The position numbers were made by a program, and so were the translations under genes. This document shows, one piece after another, positions 9,337-17,814 of a stretch of 50,437 nt of DNA. The stretch is from an uncultured Prevotellaceae bacterium (GTDB lineage: Bacteria > Bacteroidota > Bacteroidia > Bacteroidales > Bacteroidaceae). Numbering within the stretch: the stretch's first letter is position 1; each line of letters opens with the position of its first letter. The notes under the pieces were generated by a model. It did not search any database. It saw only the letters and a list, made by a program, of their open reading frames with translations, and was not told the origin of the DNA. The stretch spans positions 1 through 50,437 of the forward strand of contig ONMI01000034.1 in assembly GCA_900318915.1 (NCBI GenBank), written 5' to 3'.

Positions 9337-11162
9337 GAAGCCTGCATGTCGTGAAGTTTTCTGTAGTAGCCGTTCTGGGCCAGGAGTTCCTCGTGTGTGC
9401 CCCGCTCCACGATGCGTCCGTCGTGGAGCACGCATATCTCGTCTGCGTTTTTGATAGTGGAGAGGCGGTGGGCGATGGCCACCGTGGTGCGTGTCTTCAT
9501 GAGGTGCTCCAGGGCATCCTGCACCAGTCGCTCGCTCTCGGTGTCGAGGGCCGAGGTGGCCTCGTCGAGGATAAGGATGGGCGGGTTTTTCAGGATGGCG
9601 CGTGCTATGCTCACCCGTTGGCGCTGTCCGCCGGAGAGGCGTCCGCCGCGGTCGCCCACCTTGGTGTCGTAGCCCTGCTCGGTGGCCATGATGAAGTCGT
9701 GGGCATTGGCGATACGTGCTGCCTGCTGCACCTCCTCGAGCGATGCGTTGGTCACACCGAAGGAGATGTTGTTGAAGAACGTGTCGTTGAAGAGAATCGA
9801 CTCCTGGTTCACGTTGCCGATGAGCGAGCGCAGGTCGTGCAGCCCCAGGTCCTTCACGTTGACGCCGTCGATGAGCACCTCGCCCTCCTGTGCGTCGTAG
9901 TAGCGAGGGATGAGGTCGACCATGGTCGACTTGCCGCTTCCGCTCTGGCCCACGAGTGCCACGGTTTGTCCTTTGCGTATGGTGAGATTGATGTCGCGCA
10001 GCACCCATTGCTCGCCGTAGCGGAACGACACATGTCTGAACTCGATGCTCTCCTTGAATCCGTCGATGCGGACCGGCTGTTCTGGGTCTTTTATCTCCAC
10101 CTCGGAGAGCAGTATCTTGTCGACGCGCTCCATGGAGGCCAGCCCCTTGGGAATGTTGTATCCGGCCTTGGAGAACTCCTTGAGGGGGTTGATGATGCTG
10201 TAGAGCATCACCATGTAGTAGATGAAGATGGGGCCGGAGAGCGTGTGGTTGTTGAGCACGAGCACGCCGCCGAACCACAGCACGATGACAATCATGACCG
10301 TGCCCAGAAACTCGCTCATGGGATGCGCCATCGACTGGCGTATGTTCACGCGCATGATATCGTTGCGGTAGGCCGAGTTGATGTTGTCGAAGCGCTGGTT
10401 CATCTTTCCCTCGGCGCAGAAGGCCTTGATGATGCGCAGTCCGCCCAGGGTCTCCTCCACCTGGCTCATGGTGTCGCTCCACAGTGCTTGCGCCTTGATC
10501 GACTTGCGTTTCAGTTTTCTGCCCACGAATCCCATGAACCATCCCATGACCGGCACGATGAGCAGGGTGAAGAGAGTGAGCTGCCAGGAGATGAAGAGGA
10601 GCATGGCGAAATAGCCGATGATGAGGATAGGGTTTTTGAAGAGCATGTCGAGGCTCGACATGATGGAGTTTTCTATCTCCTGCACATCGCCGCTCATGCG
10701 TGCTATGATGTCGCCCTTGCGCTCTTCGGAGAAGAAGCCCAGCGACTGTGAGGTGATTTTCCGGTAGAGCTGGTTGCGTATGTCGCGCACCACACCGGTG
10801 CGTATGGGGATGATGGTGGCCGAGGAGAGGAAGTAGGCTCCCGTCTTGAGCATGGTCATGAAAGCCAGGAAGAGTCCTATGAGCAGCAGGGTGGTGGTGG
10901 GGCCTATGTCGGCTATCATGCCGTTCACGTAGTAATTCATGTTGTTCATCAGCACATCCTGTGCGTGGCTCCAGTCCCAGGGCATGAGGGTGGTGGCCGC
11001 ATCGGCGTCGCCCGTCTTGAAGATAATCTGCAGGATGGGTATGAGTGCGGCGAACGAGAAGATGTTGAGCACCACGGAGAGGATGTTGAAGAACACGGAG
11101 AGAGCGAGGTACCGCTTGTAGGGCGGCACGAAGCGTCGGAGCACTTGTAGGAATTCTCTCAT
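9333..11162 (-). CDS. MsbA-like ABC exporter, fused permease and ATPase
   Basis: 609 residues. N-terminal six-helix transmembrane domain (about 15-340), then one nucleotide-binding domain: Walker A GQSGSGKST (405-413), Q-loop in NVNQESILF, signature LSGGQRQRVSIARA (from 509), Walker B ILILDEATSALD and H-loop AHRLSTI. This half-transporter layout works as a homodimer. With lipid A acylation and core genes directly downstream, lipid A-core flipping (MsbA role) is the best guess, though the ABC family is broad. It begins 27 nt after miaB stops and overlaps the acyltransferase start by 4 nt. Confidence 0.92.
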   Translation of the reverse strand: MREFLQVLRRFVPPYKRYLALSVFFNILSVVLNIFSFAALIPILQIIFKTGDADAATTLMPWDWSHAQDVLMNNMNYYVNGMIADIGPTTTLLLIGLFLAFMTMLKTGAYFLSSATIIPIRTGVVRDIRNQLYRKITSQSLGFFSEERKGDIIARMSGDVQEIENSIMSSLDMLFKNPILIIGYFAMLLFISWQLTLFTLLIVPVMGWFMGFVGRKLKRKSIKAQALWSDTMSQVEETLGGLRIIKAFCAEGKMNQRFDNINSAYRNDIMRVNIRQSMAHPMSEFLGTVMIVIVLWFGGVLVLNNHTLSGPIFIYYMVMLYSIINPLKEFSKAGYNIPKGLASMERVDKILLSEVEIKDPEQPVRIDGFKESIEFRHVSFRYGEQWVLRDINLTIRKGQTVALVGQSGSGKSTMVDLIPRYYDAQEGEVLIDGVNVKDLGLHDLRSLIGNVNQESILFNDTFFNNISFGVTNASLEEVQQAARIANAHDFIMATEQGYDTKVGDRGGRLSGGQRQRVSIARAILKNPPILILDEATSALDTESERLVQDALEHLMKTRTTVAIAHRLSTIKNADEICVLHDGRIVERGTHEELLAQNGYYRKLHDMQAS

Positions 11163-11189
11163 ATTCGGCTTTTTAGGGTCTTGGGGTGC

Positions 11190-12509
11190 TTAGTCTACGG
11201 CCTCGCCCAGCAGGGTGGCGCTGGTAGAGCTGGTTATCTTCACGTTTACGGTCTCGCCGATGTGGTGCTGTCCTTTGTCGAACACCACGGCCTTGTTCTG
11301 CTCGTTGCGTCCCATGAGCTGCTCTCTTGAGCGCTTGCTGTAGCCCTCCACGAGCACGGGGAAGGTCTTGCCCACATCGCGCAGGTTGGCCACGGCCGAC
11401 AGTTCGGTCTGCAGGTGGATGAGTTCGTTGAGCCGTGCTATCTTCGTCTCTTCGGGCACATCGTCGGGCAGGTGTTTCGAGGCGTAGGTGCCCGGCCGCT
11501 CGCTGTACTTGAACATGAAGGCCGAGTCGTAGCCCACCTCGCGCATCAGTGAGAGCGAGAGCTGGTGGTCTTCCTCCGTCTCGCTGTGGTAGCCCACGAA
11601 GATGTCGGTGGAGAGTCCGCAGTCGGGTATGATGCGTCGTATGGCCTCCACGCGGTCCAGGTACCACTCGCGTGTGTATTTGCGGTTCATGAGCTTCAGA
11701 ATGCGGTTGCTGCCGCTCTGCACGGGCAGGTGGATGTGGCGGCAGATGTTGGGCACCTCGGCTATCACATGGAGTGTGTCGTCGCTCATGTCCTTGGGGT
11801 GCGAGGTGGTGAAGCGCACCCGCATCTGTGGCACTGTCTCGGCCACCATTCTGAGCAGTTGTGGGAATCCGATGGTCTCTCCCCCGCGCTCGAAGCGGTA
11901 GGAGTTGACGTTCTGTCCCAGGAGGGTCACCTCTTTGAATCCTTTCTGCTGCAGGTCGCTCACCTCGCGCAGTATGCTCTCCACGTCGCGTGAGCGCTCT
12001 CGTCCGCGTGTGTAGGGCACGATGCAGTAGTGGCAGAAGTTGTTGCAGCCGCGCATGATGCTTACGAATCCGCTAAGCCGTGCGGTGGTGATGCGCCGCG
12101 GCACGATATTGCGGTAGGTCTCGGTAGTGGAGAGTTCGGTGTTGACGGCCTTGAGGCCCAGTTCGGCCTGTGCCATGAGTTCGGGCAGGCTGAGGTAGGC
12201 GTCGGGTCCGGCCACCAGGTCGGCATGGTGCTCATCCACGAGTCCCTGTCCCACGCGTTCGGCCATGCAGCCCAGCACGCCCAGGATGCGTTTCCTGCCG
12301 CGCTTGTTTTCGGCGTGCAGGGTGTCGAGGCGTCGTGTTATTTTGTTCTCTGCATTCTCGCGCACGGAGCAGGTGTTCAGGAACACGGCATCGGCCTCGT
12401 CGGCATTGTCGCAGGGCTCGTAGCCGGCCATCTGCATCACGGCGGCTACCACCTCGCTGTCGGCCACGTTCATCTGGCAGCCGTAAGTCTCAATATACAG
12501 TTTTTTCAT
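11190..12509 (-). CDS. miaB: tRNA-2-methylthio-N6-dimethylallyladenosine synthase MiaB
   Basis: 439 residues, typical for MiaB. UPF0004 domain with the three Cys that bind the auxiliary cluster (Cys11 in ETYGCQMN, Cys47 in NTCSVRE, Cys81 in LGCMAER), radical-SAM Cys155/159/162 in RGCNNFCHYCIVPYTRGRE, and a C-terminal TRAM domain (VLVEGYSKRSREQLMGR onwards). It methylthiolates i6A37 in tRNAs reading UNN codons. The motif set (YTRGRE, FTTSHP) points to MiaB rather than MtaB or RimO. First gene of the operon; a TAACTTTG box ends only 8 nt before its ATG, implying a very short leader. Confidence 0.96.
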   Translation of the reverse strand: MKKLYIETYGCQMNVADSEVVAAVMQMAGYEPCDNADEADAVFLNTCSVRENAENKITRRLDTLHAENKRGRKRILGVLGCMAERVGQGLVDEHHADLVAGPDAYLSLPELMAQAELGLKAVNTELSTTETYRNIVPRRITTARLSGFVSIMRGCNNFCHYCIVPYTRGRERSRDVESILREVSDLQQKGFKEVTLLGQNVNSYRFERGGETIGFPQLLRMVAETVPQMRVRFTTSHPKDMSDDTLHVIAEVPNICRHIHLPVQSGSNRILKLMNRKYTREWYLDRVEAIRRIIPDCGLSTDIFVGYHSETEEDHQLSLSLMREVGYDSAFMFKYSERPGTYASKHLPDDVPEETKIARLNELIHLQTELSAVANLRDVGKTFPVLVEGYSKRSREQLMGRNEQNKAVVFDKGQHHIGETVNVKITSSTSATLLGEAVD

Positions 12510-12517
12510 CTCGGCTG

Positions 12518-12525
12518 CAAAGTTA
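12518..12525 (-). promoter_or_regulatory. -7 box directly upstream of miaB
   Basis: Reverse strand TAACTTTG, an exact TAnnTTTG match, ending 8 nt before the miaB ATG at 12509. A start 4-5 nt beyond the box would leave a leader of only a few nucleotides. The box lies at the edge of the hairpin repeat described at 12520-12671. A second identical octamer lies at 12598-12605 in the next repeat unit. Confidence 0.55.
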
Positions 12526-12671
12526 CGAAAAGTCGAGTGGAGAACAAAATGAACACGTTCATTTTTTCTCCCGGAACGAAGTAACTTGGGCGAAAGCCAA
12601 AGTTACGAAAAAACGAGTGCAACAAGAAGAAAAAGTCATTTTTCTTCTTGTTGCCGAGTGCTGAGAAACTT
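12520..12671. repeat. Two tandem palindromic intergenic repeat units
   Basis: Two units each begin AAAGTTACGAAAA followed shortly by CGAGTG (at about 12519 and 12599). Unit 1 is an imperfect palindrome: outer arms AAGTTAC (12520-12526) and GTAACTT (12581-12587), inner arms 12539-12554 and 12557-12571 with one bulged C. Unit 2 holds a perfect 16-bp stem at 12619-12654 and closes near GAGAAACTTCG at 12663. Shared edges with different stems suggest diverged copies of a small dispersed element of Bacteroidales intergenic regions. Confidence 0.75.
12619..12654 (-). terminator. Hairpin terminator after the PAP2 gene
   Basis: Perfect 16-bp stem (arm GCAACAAGAAGAAAAA) with a 4-nt loop, 35 nt downstream of the PAP2 stop at 12689. 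It is the stem of the second repeat unit and probably doubles as the operon terminator; no separate U tract follows. Confidence 0.6.
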
Positions 12672-12688
12672 CGATTTTTAAAGGTTTC

Positions 12689-13699
12689 TCACACCATTCT
12701 TCTGCTCAGGCGGAAGAAGAGGGCATAGACGGCCAGTCCGCTCAGCAGTCCGGCCAGGGCATCCACGGCATAGTGGGCCTTGATGTAGACGGTGGAGAAG
12801 AAGAGGAGCACGGCGAAAGGGATGAGCGTGTAGAAGAGCGGCTTGCAGCGGCTGTGCCATGCCAGCAGGAGCAGGGTGAGGCAGATGCTCACGTGGCTGC
12901 TGGGAAAGGCCGCCGTGGGACGCTCGCCCGACTGGTGTGCGGTCTCCACGAGATGGTAGAAGAATCCGTCCTTCCACCCGGGGCAGGGCAGACACTCCTG
13001 GTGCGTGAGGAAATAGTCGTGCAGGTTGGGGAAGACGCCCGCTGCAATCTGCTCCTCGCCTACGGCGCAGTAGTAATATTGCGGCCCTGTTACCGGCACG
13101 AGCACAAAAATGACATAATGCACAAAGAAGGCCCCCATGAGAATCACCATCATGCGTTCGAACTCCTGCTTTCTGTACAGGGCGTAGAATACGGCCACTA
13201 CCACCATCATAGGATAGTAGCAGCTGTAGCCCAGGCACATCAGTTCGCTGAAGAAGGTGCTGCCGAAGTGCTGCGAGAAGAGCAGGGCCGGCTGGCAGCC
13301 GAAGAGGCTCTGTTCGAGCGAGGCGAACACATGGTCCAGGTTGGGCAGGGCCCGGTTCAGCTCGTAGGTGTCGGGATACCACCAGCTGAGCAGTGCCATC
13401 TGCACGGTCGCCCTGATGAGGATCATGGCGCGGCAGGGCAGCATGCGGTATACGCCCCATAGGGCGAGCGTGATGGCCAGGATGCGCATCCTGCCCCATA
13501 TCATGGGCTGCGCATTGGGTATGCGGCTGTAGAGCAGCAGCACCATGGCCAGTGTGGCCACGAGATACAGGATCATGATACCCTCGAAGGTGAGCAGTCC
13601 TTTTCGGGGCTCCTTTTCCAGGCCGAACCACGCATGCAGGAGGGTCTCGTTCTTGTTTTTGCGTTGGTTTTTCTTTTTCCTTTTCTGTTTTTCCTTCAT
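12689..13699 (-). CDS. PAP2-superfamily integral membrane phosphotransferase/phosphatase
   Basis: 336 residues. A very basic N-terminus (many Lys in the first 18 residues), about six hydrophobic segments, and the PAP2 motifs AAFPSSHVSI and, further on, YIKAHYAVDALAG, giving the catalytic His-x3-Asp. An extra VPVTGPQYYY motif resembles the inositolphosphotransferase (Aur1/IPC-type) branch. It may transfer or remove a phospho-head group from a membrane lipid; Bacteroidetes use such enzymes for sphingolipid or isoprenoid-lipid chemistry, but the substrate is not readable. It starts 3 nt after the SDR gene, so the two are co-translated. Last gene of the operon begun by the TPR regulator. Confidence 0.82.
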   Translation of the reverse strand: MKEKQKRKKKNQRKNKNETLLHAWFGLEKEPRKGLLTFEGIMILYLVATLAMVLLLYSRIPNAQPMIWGRMRILAITLALWGVYRMLPCRAMILIRATVQMALLSWWYPDTYELNRALPNLDHVFASLEQSLFGCQPALLFSQHFGSTFFSELMCLGYSCYYPMMVVVAVFYALYRKQEFERMMVILMGAFFVHYVIFVLVPVTGPQYYYCAVGEEQIAAGVFPNLHDYFLTHQECLPCPGWKDGFFYHLVETAHQSGERPTAAFPSSHVSICLTLLLLAWHSRCKPLFYTLIPFAVLLFFSTVYIKAHYAVDALAGLLSGLAVYALFFRLSRRMV

Positions 13700-13702
13700 T
13701 GT

Positions 13703-14701
13703 CTACAGCCAGTGGTTAGCCTTGTACCATTCGATGGTTTTTCTCACGCCCTCGGCCAGTTGCACCTCAGGGTGATAGTCCAGTTCTTTGATGGCGGGTG
13801 TGATGTCGCAGCGCCAGTTGCGCTGGCTCAGGATGTGATATTTGTCGTTGTTCAGCGCGCTTATCTTGCCGGTCCATCTTCCGATGTACTCTCCGCAGGT
13901 GGTGATGATGTGCAGCAGCCACAGCGGGGCTTTCAGTCGCAGCATCCAGGGGTGTCCGAGCTCGCGGCGCAGCAGGTCGCTGAAGTCGGCCGAGTTGTAC
14001 ACCTCGCCGTCGCTGAGGAAGTATTTTCTGCCCGGCTTGCCCTTTTGGAGAGCGAGAAACACCGCCTGCACCACATCCGATACATAGACGAAGGTGATGT
14101 CCTGTTTCTTGTAGCCCACGGCGAAGTCGACATGCTGTTTGATGCTCTTGGCCATCATGAAGTAGTCGCGTTCGCGCGGTCCGTACACGCCGGTGGGCCT
14201 GAGTGTGACTACAGGCAGTTGGGGTGTCACGCTGTCGAGAAACTGCTCCGCTTTCACCTTGCTGTCGCCGTAGGCCGTATTGGGCTGCGGTGTGTCGGTT
14301 TCCAGTATCTCCGTGTAGGGCTGTTGTTCACGGATGGGTCCGAAGATGCTCAGCGAACTGAGATAGACCATTTTTTTCAGCGGCATCTGCAGTTGGAGCA
14401 GTGCCTCGGCCAGATGGCGTGTGCCTTCGGTGTTCACCCGGTAGAAGTCGTCCTTATGGATGCATTTGGTCACCCCGGCGGCGTGTACCACATAGTCGAA
14501 GCGGTGGTTCTTGAGCTGCTCGGTGAGCTGTGAGGAGTCCTGCAGGTCGAGATAGATGAAACGGATGCGCGGGTCGGTAAGAAAAGCCTTGGAGCTGCTT
14601 TTCCTCATGGCGGCCCATACCTCCATGCCCTGCCGCAGTGCCTCCTCCACGATGAAGCTGCCGATGAATCCGCTGGCGCCTGTCACTAAGATTTTGTCCA
14701 T
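13703..14701 (-). CDS. NAD-dependent epimerase/dehydratase (extended SDR)
   Basis: 332 residues. Rossmann NAD(P) motif GASGFIGSFI at residues 8-17 and the active-site pair in TAYGDSKVKAEQ (Tyr-x3-Lys), preceded by a YLSSLSIFG Ser region. Such proteins act on nucleotide sugars or on 3-beta-hydroxysteroid-like substrates. The closest general resemblance is to the dihydroflavonol reductase/hopanoid-associated group rather than a defined sugar epimerase. It sits between a CBM9-like protein (25-nt gap) and a PAP2 enzyme (3-nt gap). A role in lipid or glycan modification is inference. Confidence 0.88.
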   Translation of the reverse strand: MDKILVTGASGFIGSFIVEEALRQGMEVWAAMRKSSSKAFLTDPRIRFIYLDLQDSSQLTEQLKNHRFDYVVHAAGVTKCIHKDDFYRVNTEGTRHLAEALLQLQMPLKKMVYLSSLSIFGPIREQQPYTEILETDTPQPNTAYGDSKVKAEQFLDSVTPQLPVVTLRPTGVYGPRERDYFMMAKSIKQHVDFAVGYKKQDITFVYVSDVVQAVFLALQKGKPGRKYFLSDGEVYNSADFSDLLRRELGHPWMLRLKAPLWLLHIITTCGEYIGRWTGKISALNNDKYHILSQRNWRCDITPAIKELDYHPEVQLAEGVRKTIEWYKANHWL

Positions 14702-14726
14702 GAAATGCTATGGTCGGTGGAGGAGG

Positions 14727-15794
14727 TTATTGCTTGAATGGCTCGCAGGTGAATCTGCCTTTCTCGTCGACTACATAAGTCACTTTTTCCTGTGGCACAC
14801 TGATGCTGATGCGGAAGGCGTGGTCGGTGGCCTCCATATTGATTTTGCTGCCAGAGGGGAGTGAGCCCAACTCTTTGCTGGTGAGTTGGAACCCGTTGGT
14901 CGAGCGGATGAAAGCGCCGTTTTTGGATCGGTGCTCCATCTGAGCGTAGAACATGGCCCACAGCAGGCGGTAGGCATCCATCTGGTAAGGATATTGGAAG
15001 GATTCATCTTTGGTGCCCGCTTTCTTGTCGGAGAGGAGGACGAAGCCCCATCGGTCGGGATTGTGGATATCGATTTTTCCTGTTGGAGCCCAAACCCAGT
15101 TTTCCTCGGGTCCGCCCTTCTTGAGCCATTGCACCCGCGAGAAGTTCATTCTCCACACTTTGCCCGCCTTGAGCGGGTTGTCGAAGTTCACGGTCACAGC
15201 CTTGTGGGGGATGGCCATCTCCACGGTCCAGGAGCGGTCTTTGTCGGCGGGGTTGTTGAGCGTTCCGTCGTGCGACACGGCCAGTTGCAGTCCCGGGCAG
15301 TCCCACTGTATCAGGAAGTTGCCGCTGGAGCGGTAGGGCCGGTCGAGCATGAGGTCGAACACCACACCTCGGGCGTTGTTTTCGATTTCGAAGTAGTTTT
15401 GTCCGTCGCCGTCGGGGTCGAGAAACACCTCAAAGTCGTTGTCGTGATAGATGATGGTGTCGCGCTGTGTAAGTTTGGCTACGATATTGGGCTCTTCGAG
15501 CACGGCGGCAATGTACAGGCAGTCGTCGTCCCAGAGCATGCGTGCCCGGGTGGTGAATTTGGGGGTGGGGAATCCCTCGCCGCTGATATCAGCGAAGGGA
15601 GCCGTTTCGGCAGCCTTTCCCCACACCTCCTCATCGAGCTGTCCGTCGATGGTCATCTGTTGCGTTGTGCGTTGGCAGATGTAATAGGGTGGCAGTGTGA
15701 GTCGCTGTGCGAATCGTTCGGTTATGCTCTGCTGGGCCGATGTGGGCAAGAGAGCCGTGAGTGCTGTTGCTAAGGTGAGTATCGTTTTTTTCAT
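14727..15794 (-). CDS. Secreted CBM9-like carbohydrate-binding-fold protein
   Basis: 355 residues. Signal peptide with predicted cut TSA|Q near residue 21. From about residue 45 the family 9 carbohydrate-binding-like pattern is clear: MTIDGQLDEEVWGKAA, ARMLWDDDCLYIAAVLEEP, HDNDFEVFLDPDGDGQNYFE and later WTVEMAIPHKA. The C-terminal part (about 280-355) is not recognised. Proteins of this kind are found in many Bacteroidetes as single-domain periplasmic or surface proteins with no proven enzyme activity. It follows the TPR regulator by 24 nt and precedes an SDR enzyme, so it belongs to that operon. Confidence 0.85.
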   Translation of the reverse strand: MKKTILTLATALTALLPTSAQQSITERFAQRLTLPPYYICQRTTQQMTIDGQLDEEVWGKAAETAPFADISGEGFPTPKFTTRARMLWDDDCLYIAAVLEEPNIVAKLTQRDTIIYHDNDFEVFLDPDGDGQNYFEIENNARGVVFDLMLDRPYRSSGNFLIQWDCPGLQLAVSHDGTLNNPADKDRSWTVEMAIPHKAVTVNFDNPLKAGKVWRMNFSRVQWLKKGGPEENWVWAPTGKIDIHNPDRWGFVLLSDKKAGTKDESFQYPYQMDAYRLLWAMFYAQMEHRSKNGAFIRSTNGFQLTSKELGSLPSGSKINMEATDHAFRISISVPQEKVTYVVDEKGRFTCEPFKQ

Positions 15795-15818
15795 AAGAAA
15801 AAAATATTTCCGGTTTTG

Positions 15819-17630
15819 TCAGGGTGTGATGTTATGCAGGAGCTCGTCCAGATTTTTGGCGGTTCCGCTTTTGCCCGTGATTTTCGTATACAGCCGTTTC
15901 CGCAGCATACTGTTGGCCGATGGGGTCTGGCAGCATATCTTGCAGATGTCGTTTGCCTTGTATCCGAGCCAGAGCATCATGCAGTTAACATATTCAGCTT
16001 GGCTGATGTTGCCGTTGTTGCGTATAATATCGCCGAAAGCAGGAAATTCTCTGTCGAACACCTCTTCCATGTCGTCGTAGAGCGTTTCGGGCAGCATGTT
16101 CTCCTTGTTCCATTCCTCAATTTCTTGAGGGCCGTTGCGGAGCAGGTCATTCAAGTATTTGAAAATTTTGTCGTCAATGATAGCCTCTCTAATCTGTTTT
16201 AACTCGTCTTCCTTGCTCCTCCTCAATACTTGCATTTGGTTCAGGAGCAAGTCTATGGTGTCTTTTTTCTCTTCTTTCAGCTGTTTGATGAGCGTATTTT
16301 TTTCGTTTATATCCTCTTTGAGGCATCTGATGTTCTGCTCGGATGTTTGTAAATCGGCTGCATAGTGTGTGTTTATTTCATGTTGTCTGTCGATTTCGGC
16401 TTTTAATTGTCGGTGTTTCCTTTCCACCCGGTGTTTGATGGCTGGAACTATCAGACATAGAGCGCATACGGCGAGCAGTCCACCCAAGAGAAGCATCCTG
16501 TTTTGCATCCGCATTTTGTAGGCCTCATGTTCCATTTGCCGGCTCTTCAGCTGATGCTGAGAATAGTCGAAAAGACTTTGCATGAGTTGCAGTTGGTCAG
16601 TGTTGGCCCGTGCATGCAGCGAGTCATTGAAGGCCTCGCTCAAGACAGCATATTTGGCGGTGGAGTCGGCTGTCCCTCTCCTCTTGAACAGTTCGCGCAG
16701 TCCGGTATAGCCGGCATGCAGTCCGGATAGGTCGGTGGCGCGTTTTATCTCCTTCCTGAAGCAGGCCTCGGCGGAGTCGGCACGTCCTGTTTCCAGATAG
16801 TAGAAGCCTTTGTCGTGGTAGTAGAGTTCATGTCCGGGTGCCACTTCATGCTGCGAGTTGAACCGGCCTGATTCGCCCTCGTAGACAGCGAGTGCGTAAG
16901 CAGCCTCTTTATAGTTGCCCAATTGCAGTTGGGCATGAATGGACATGCCCAGCACCTGTGCCGCCTCTGCCTTTTTGCCGTAGCGGCTGAAGAGCTCGTA
17001 CCCTTTCTTGCTGTAGAATATCACAGAGTCGGGCATGTTCATTCTGTCGTATACCCACGAAAGCTGTTGCATCTCATAGGTGGCGGCCAGTGTGTCACCA
17101 TAAAGGATGGTATAGTGATATGCTTTTTGGAGCGCCTCTTTTTGTTGGGTGGGCATCAGGTGCAGGTAGAAGAGCTCCGCCATCTGTGAGTAGACCCTGC
17201 TCAAGGTCCATATATCACAGTCGGTTGCTGTTGTGTCGGCACTTTCTATGGCTTGGTGAAAAGCTTGCAGCTGGTTCTGCGGTTTTCTCAAGTCCCGATA
17301 CACACACCCCAGCAAGTAATGGGCCGCCATGCGCTCGTTGGGTGTTCCGTGGCGGTCGTAGTAGCCGGTCACCTCGAGTGCCGCGCTGTCGCTTTTGAAG
17401 GGAACGTAGCATTTGTTTTGTGCCGTGAGTCTCATCAGCTGCCAGCGCATGCGCTCCTTCTTTCCCATGCTGCCATCCAGCCGTCCTATCGAGTCGAGCA
17501 TGCGCAGGGCCTCCTCCGGGCGGCTGCCGAGCAGCGTCTCGGCCTCTTCAAGGGCCTTGGCGTGGCGCACGGACTCCGTGCAGGCCGCAAAGGCCAAGAA
17601 TAGGAGCAGGAGTGGGAGGATTCTCTTCAT
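15819..17630 (-). CDS. TPR-containing transmembrane regulator with C-terminal HTH-like domain
   Basis: 603 residues. Signal sequence ending in a lipobox-like FAAC (Cys17); TPR-type helical repeats from about 25 to 345; one transmembrane helix about 378-398 (MLLLGGLLAVCALCLIVPAI); a long coiled coil about 400-485; and a C-terminal domain (about 540-600: ISQAEYVNCMMLWLGYKANDI, then NSMLRKRLYTKI) resembling a LuxR-type helix-turn-helix. This layout, periplasmic sensor plus cytoplasmic DNA-binding domain in one chain, is common in Bacteroidales. It heads a four-gene operon. A second protein of the same layout lies at 34406-35836. Signal and targets are unknown. The HTH assignment is by resemblance only. 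Confidence 0.75.
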   Translation of the reverse strand: MKRILPLLLLFLAFAACTESVRHAKALEEAETLLGSRPEEALRMLDSIGRLDGSMGKKERMRWQLMRLTAQNKCYVPFKSDSAALEVTGYYDRHGTPNERMAAHYLLGCVYRDLRKPQNQLQAFHQAIESADTTATDCDIWTLSRVYSQMAELFYLHLMPTQQKEALQKAYHYTILYGDTLAATYEMQQLSWVYDRMNMPDSVIFYSKKGYELFSRYGKKAEAAQVLGMSIHAQLQLGNYKEAAYALAVYEGESGRFNSQHEVAPGHELYYHDKGFYYLETGRADSAEACFRKEIKRATDLSGLHAGYTGLRELFKRRGTADSTAKYAVLSEAFNDSLHARANTDQLQLMQSLFDYSQHQLKSRQMEHEAYKMRMQNRMLLLGGLLAVCALCLIVPAIKHRVERKHRQLKAEIDRQHEINTHYAADLQTSEQNIRCLKEDINEKNTLIKQLKEEKKDTIDLLLNQMQVLRRSKEDELKQIREAIIDDKIFKYLNDLLRNGPQEIEEWNKENMLPETLYDDMEEVFDREFPAFGDIIRNNGNISQAEYVNCMMLWLGYKANDICKICCQTPSANSMLRKRLYTKITGKSGTAKNLDELLHNITP

Positions 17631-17656
17631 GTTGTTTTTATCGTGAAACTAGACTG

Positions 17657-17688
17657 CAAAAATAATGGATTCCGACCGAATAACCAAA
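17657..17688 (-). promoter_or_regulatory. Promoter of the TPR-regulator operon
   Basis: On the reverse strand TTTG (17685-17688) and TATTTTTG (17657-17664) are 20 nt apart, the standard Bacteroidetes -33/-7 arrangement. It gives a leader of about 20-25 nt before the ATG at 17630. Confidence 0.75.
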
Positions 17689-17749
17689 CTTTCCCGCCGA
17701 TTAGCACTTTTCTCCCCGCAAAGTATACGGTGCGTCAGACAGGAAAAGC

Positions 17750-17780
17750 CCCGGCGGTGCAGCCTTTGCCGCCCGCCGGG
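17750..17780 (-). terminator. G+C-rich terminator hairpin, third copy of the duplicated 3' end
   Basis: Arms CCCGGCG (17750-17756) and CGCCGGG (17774-17780) with further pairing inside, 35 nt beyond the stop of the tailed secreted protein at 17815. The hairpin and the preceding tail codons closely match segments at 21858-21954 and 24414-24527. Confidence 0.7.
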
Positions 17781-17814
17781 ACCGTGGGATATGTCGTGTA
17801 GAAGTTGTAGGGCC

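Noticed and set aside
9337-10542. Upstream extension of the acyltransferase frame through the ABC gene
   Set aside because: The ABC exporter is certain in this stretch; the acyltransferase has a good ATG at 9336 with an ATGA overlap.
12440-12700. A structured small RNA gene in the repeat region
   Set aside because: Stems are explained by two repeat units and a terminator; no independent promoter-terminator pair encloses an RNA.
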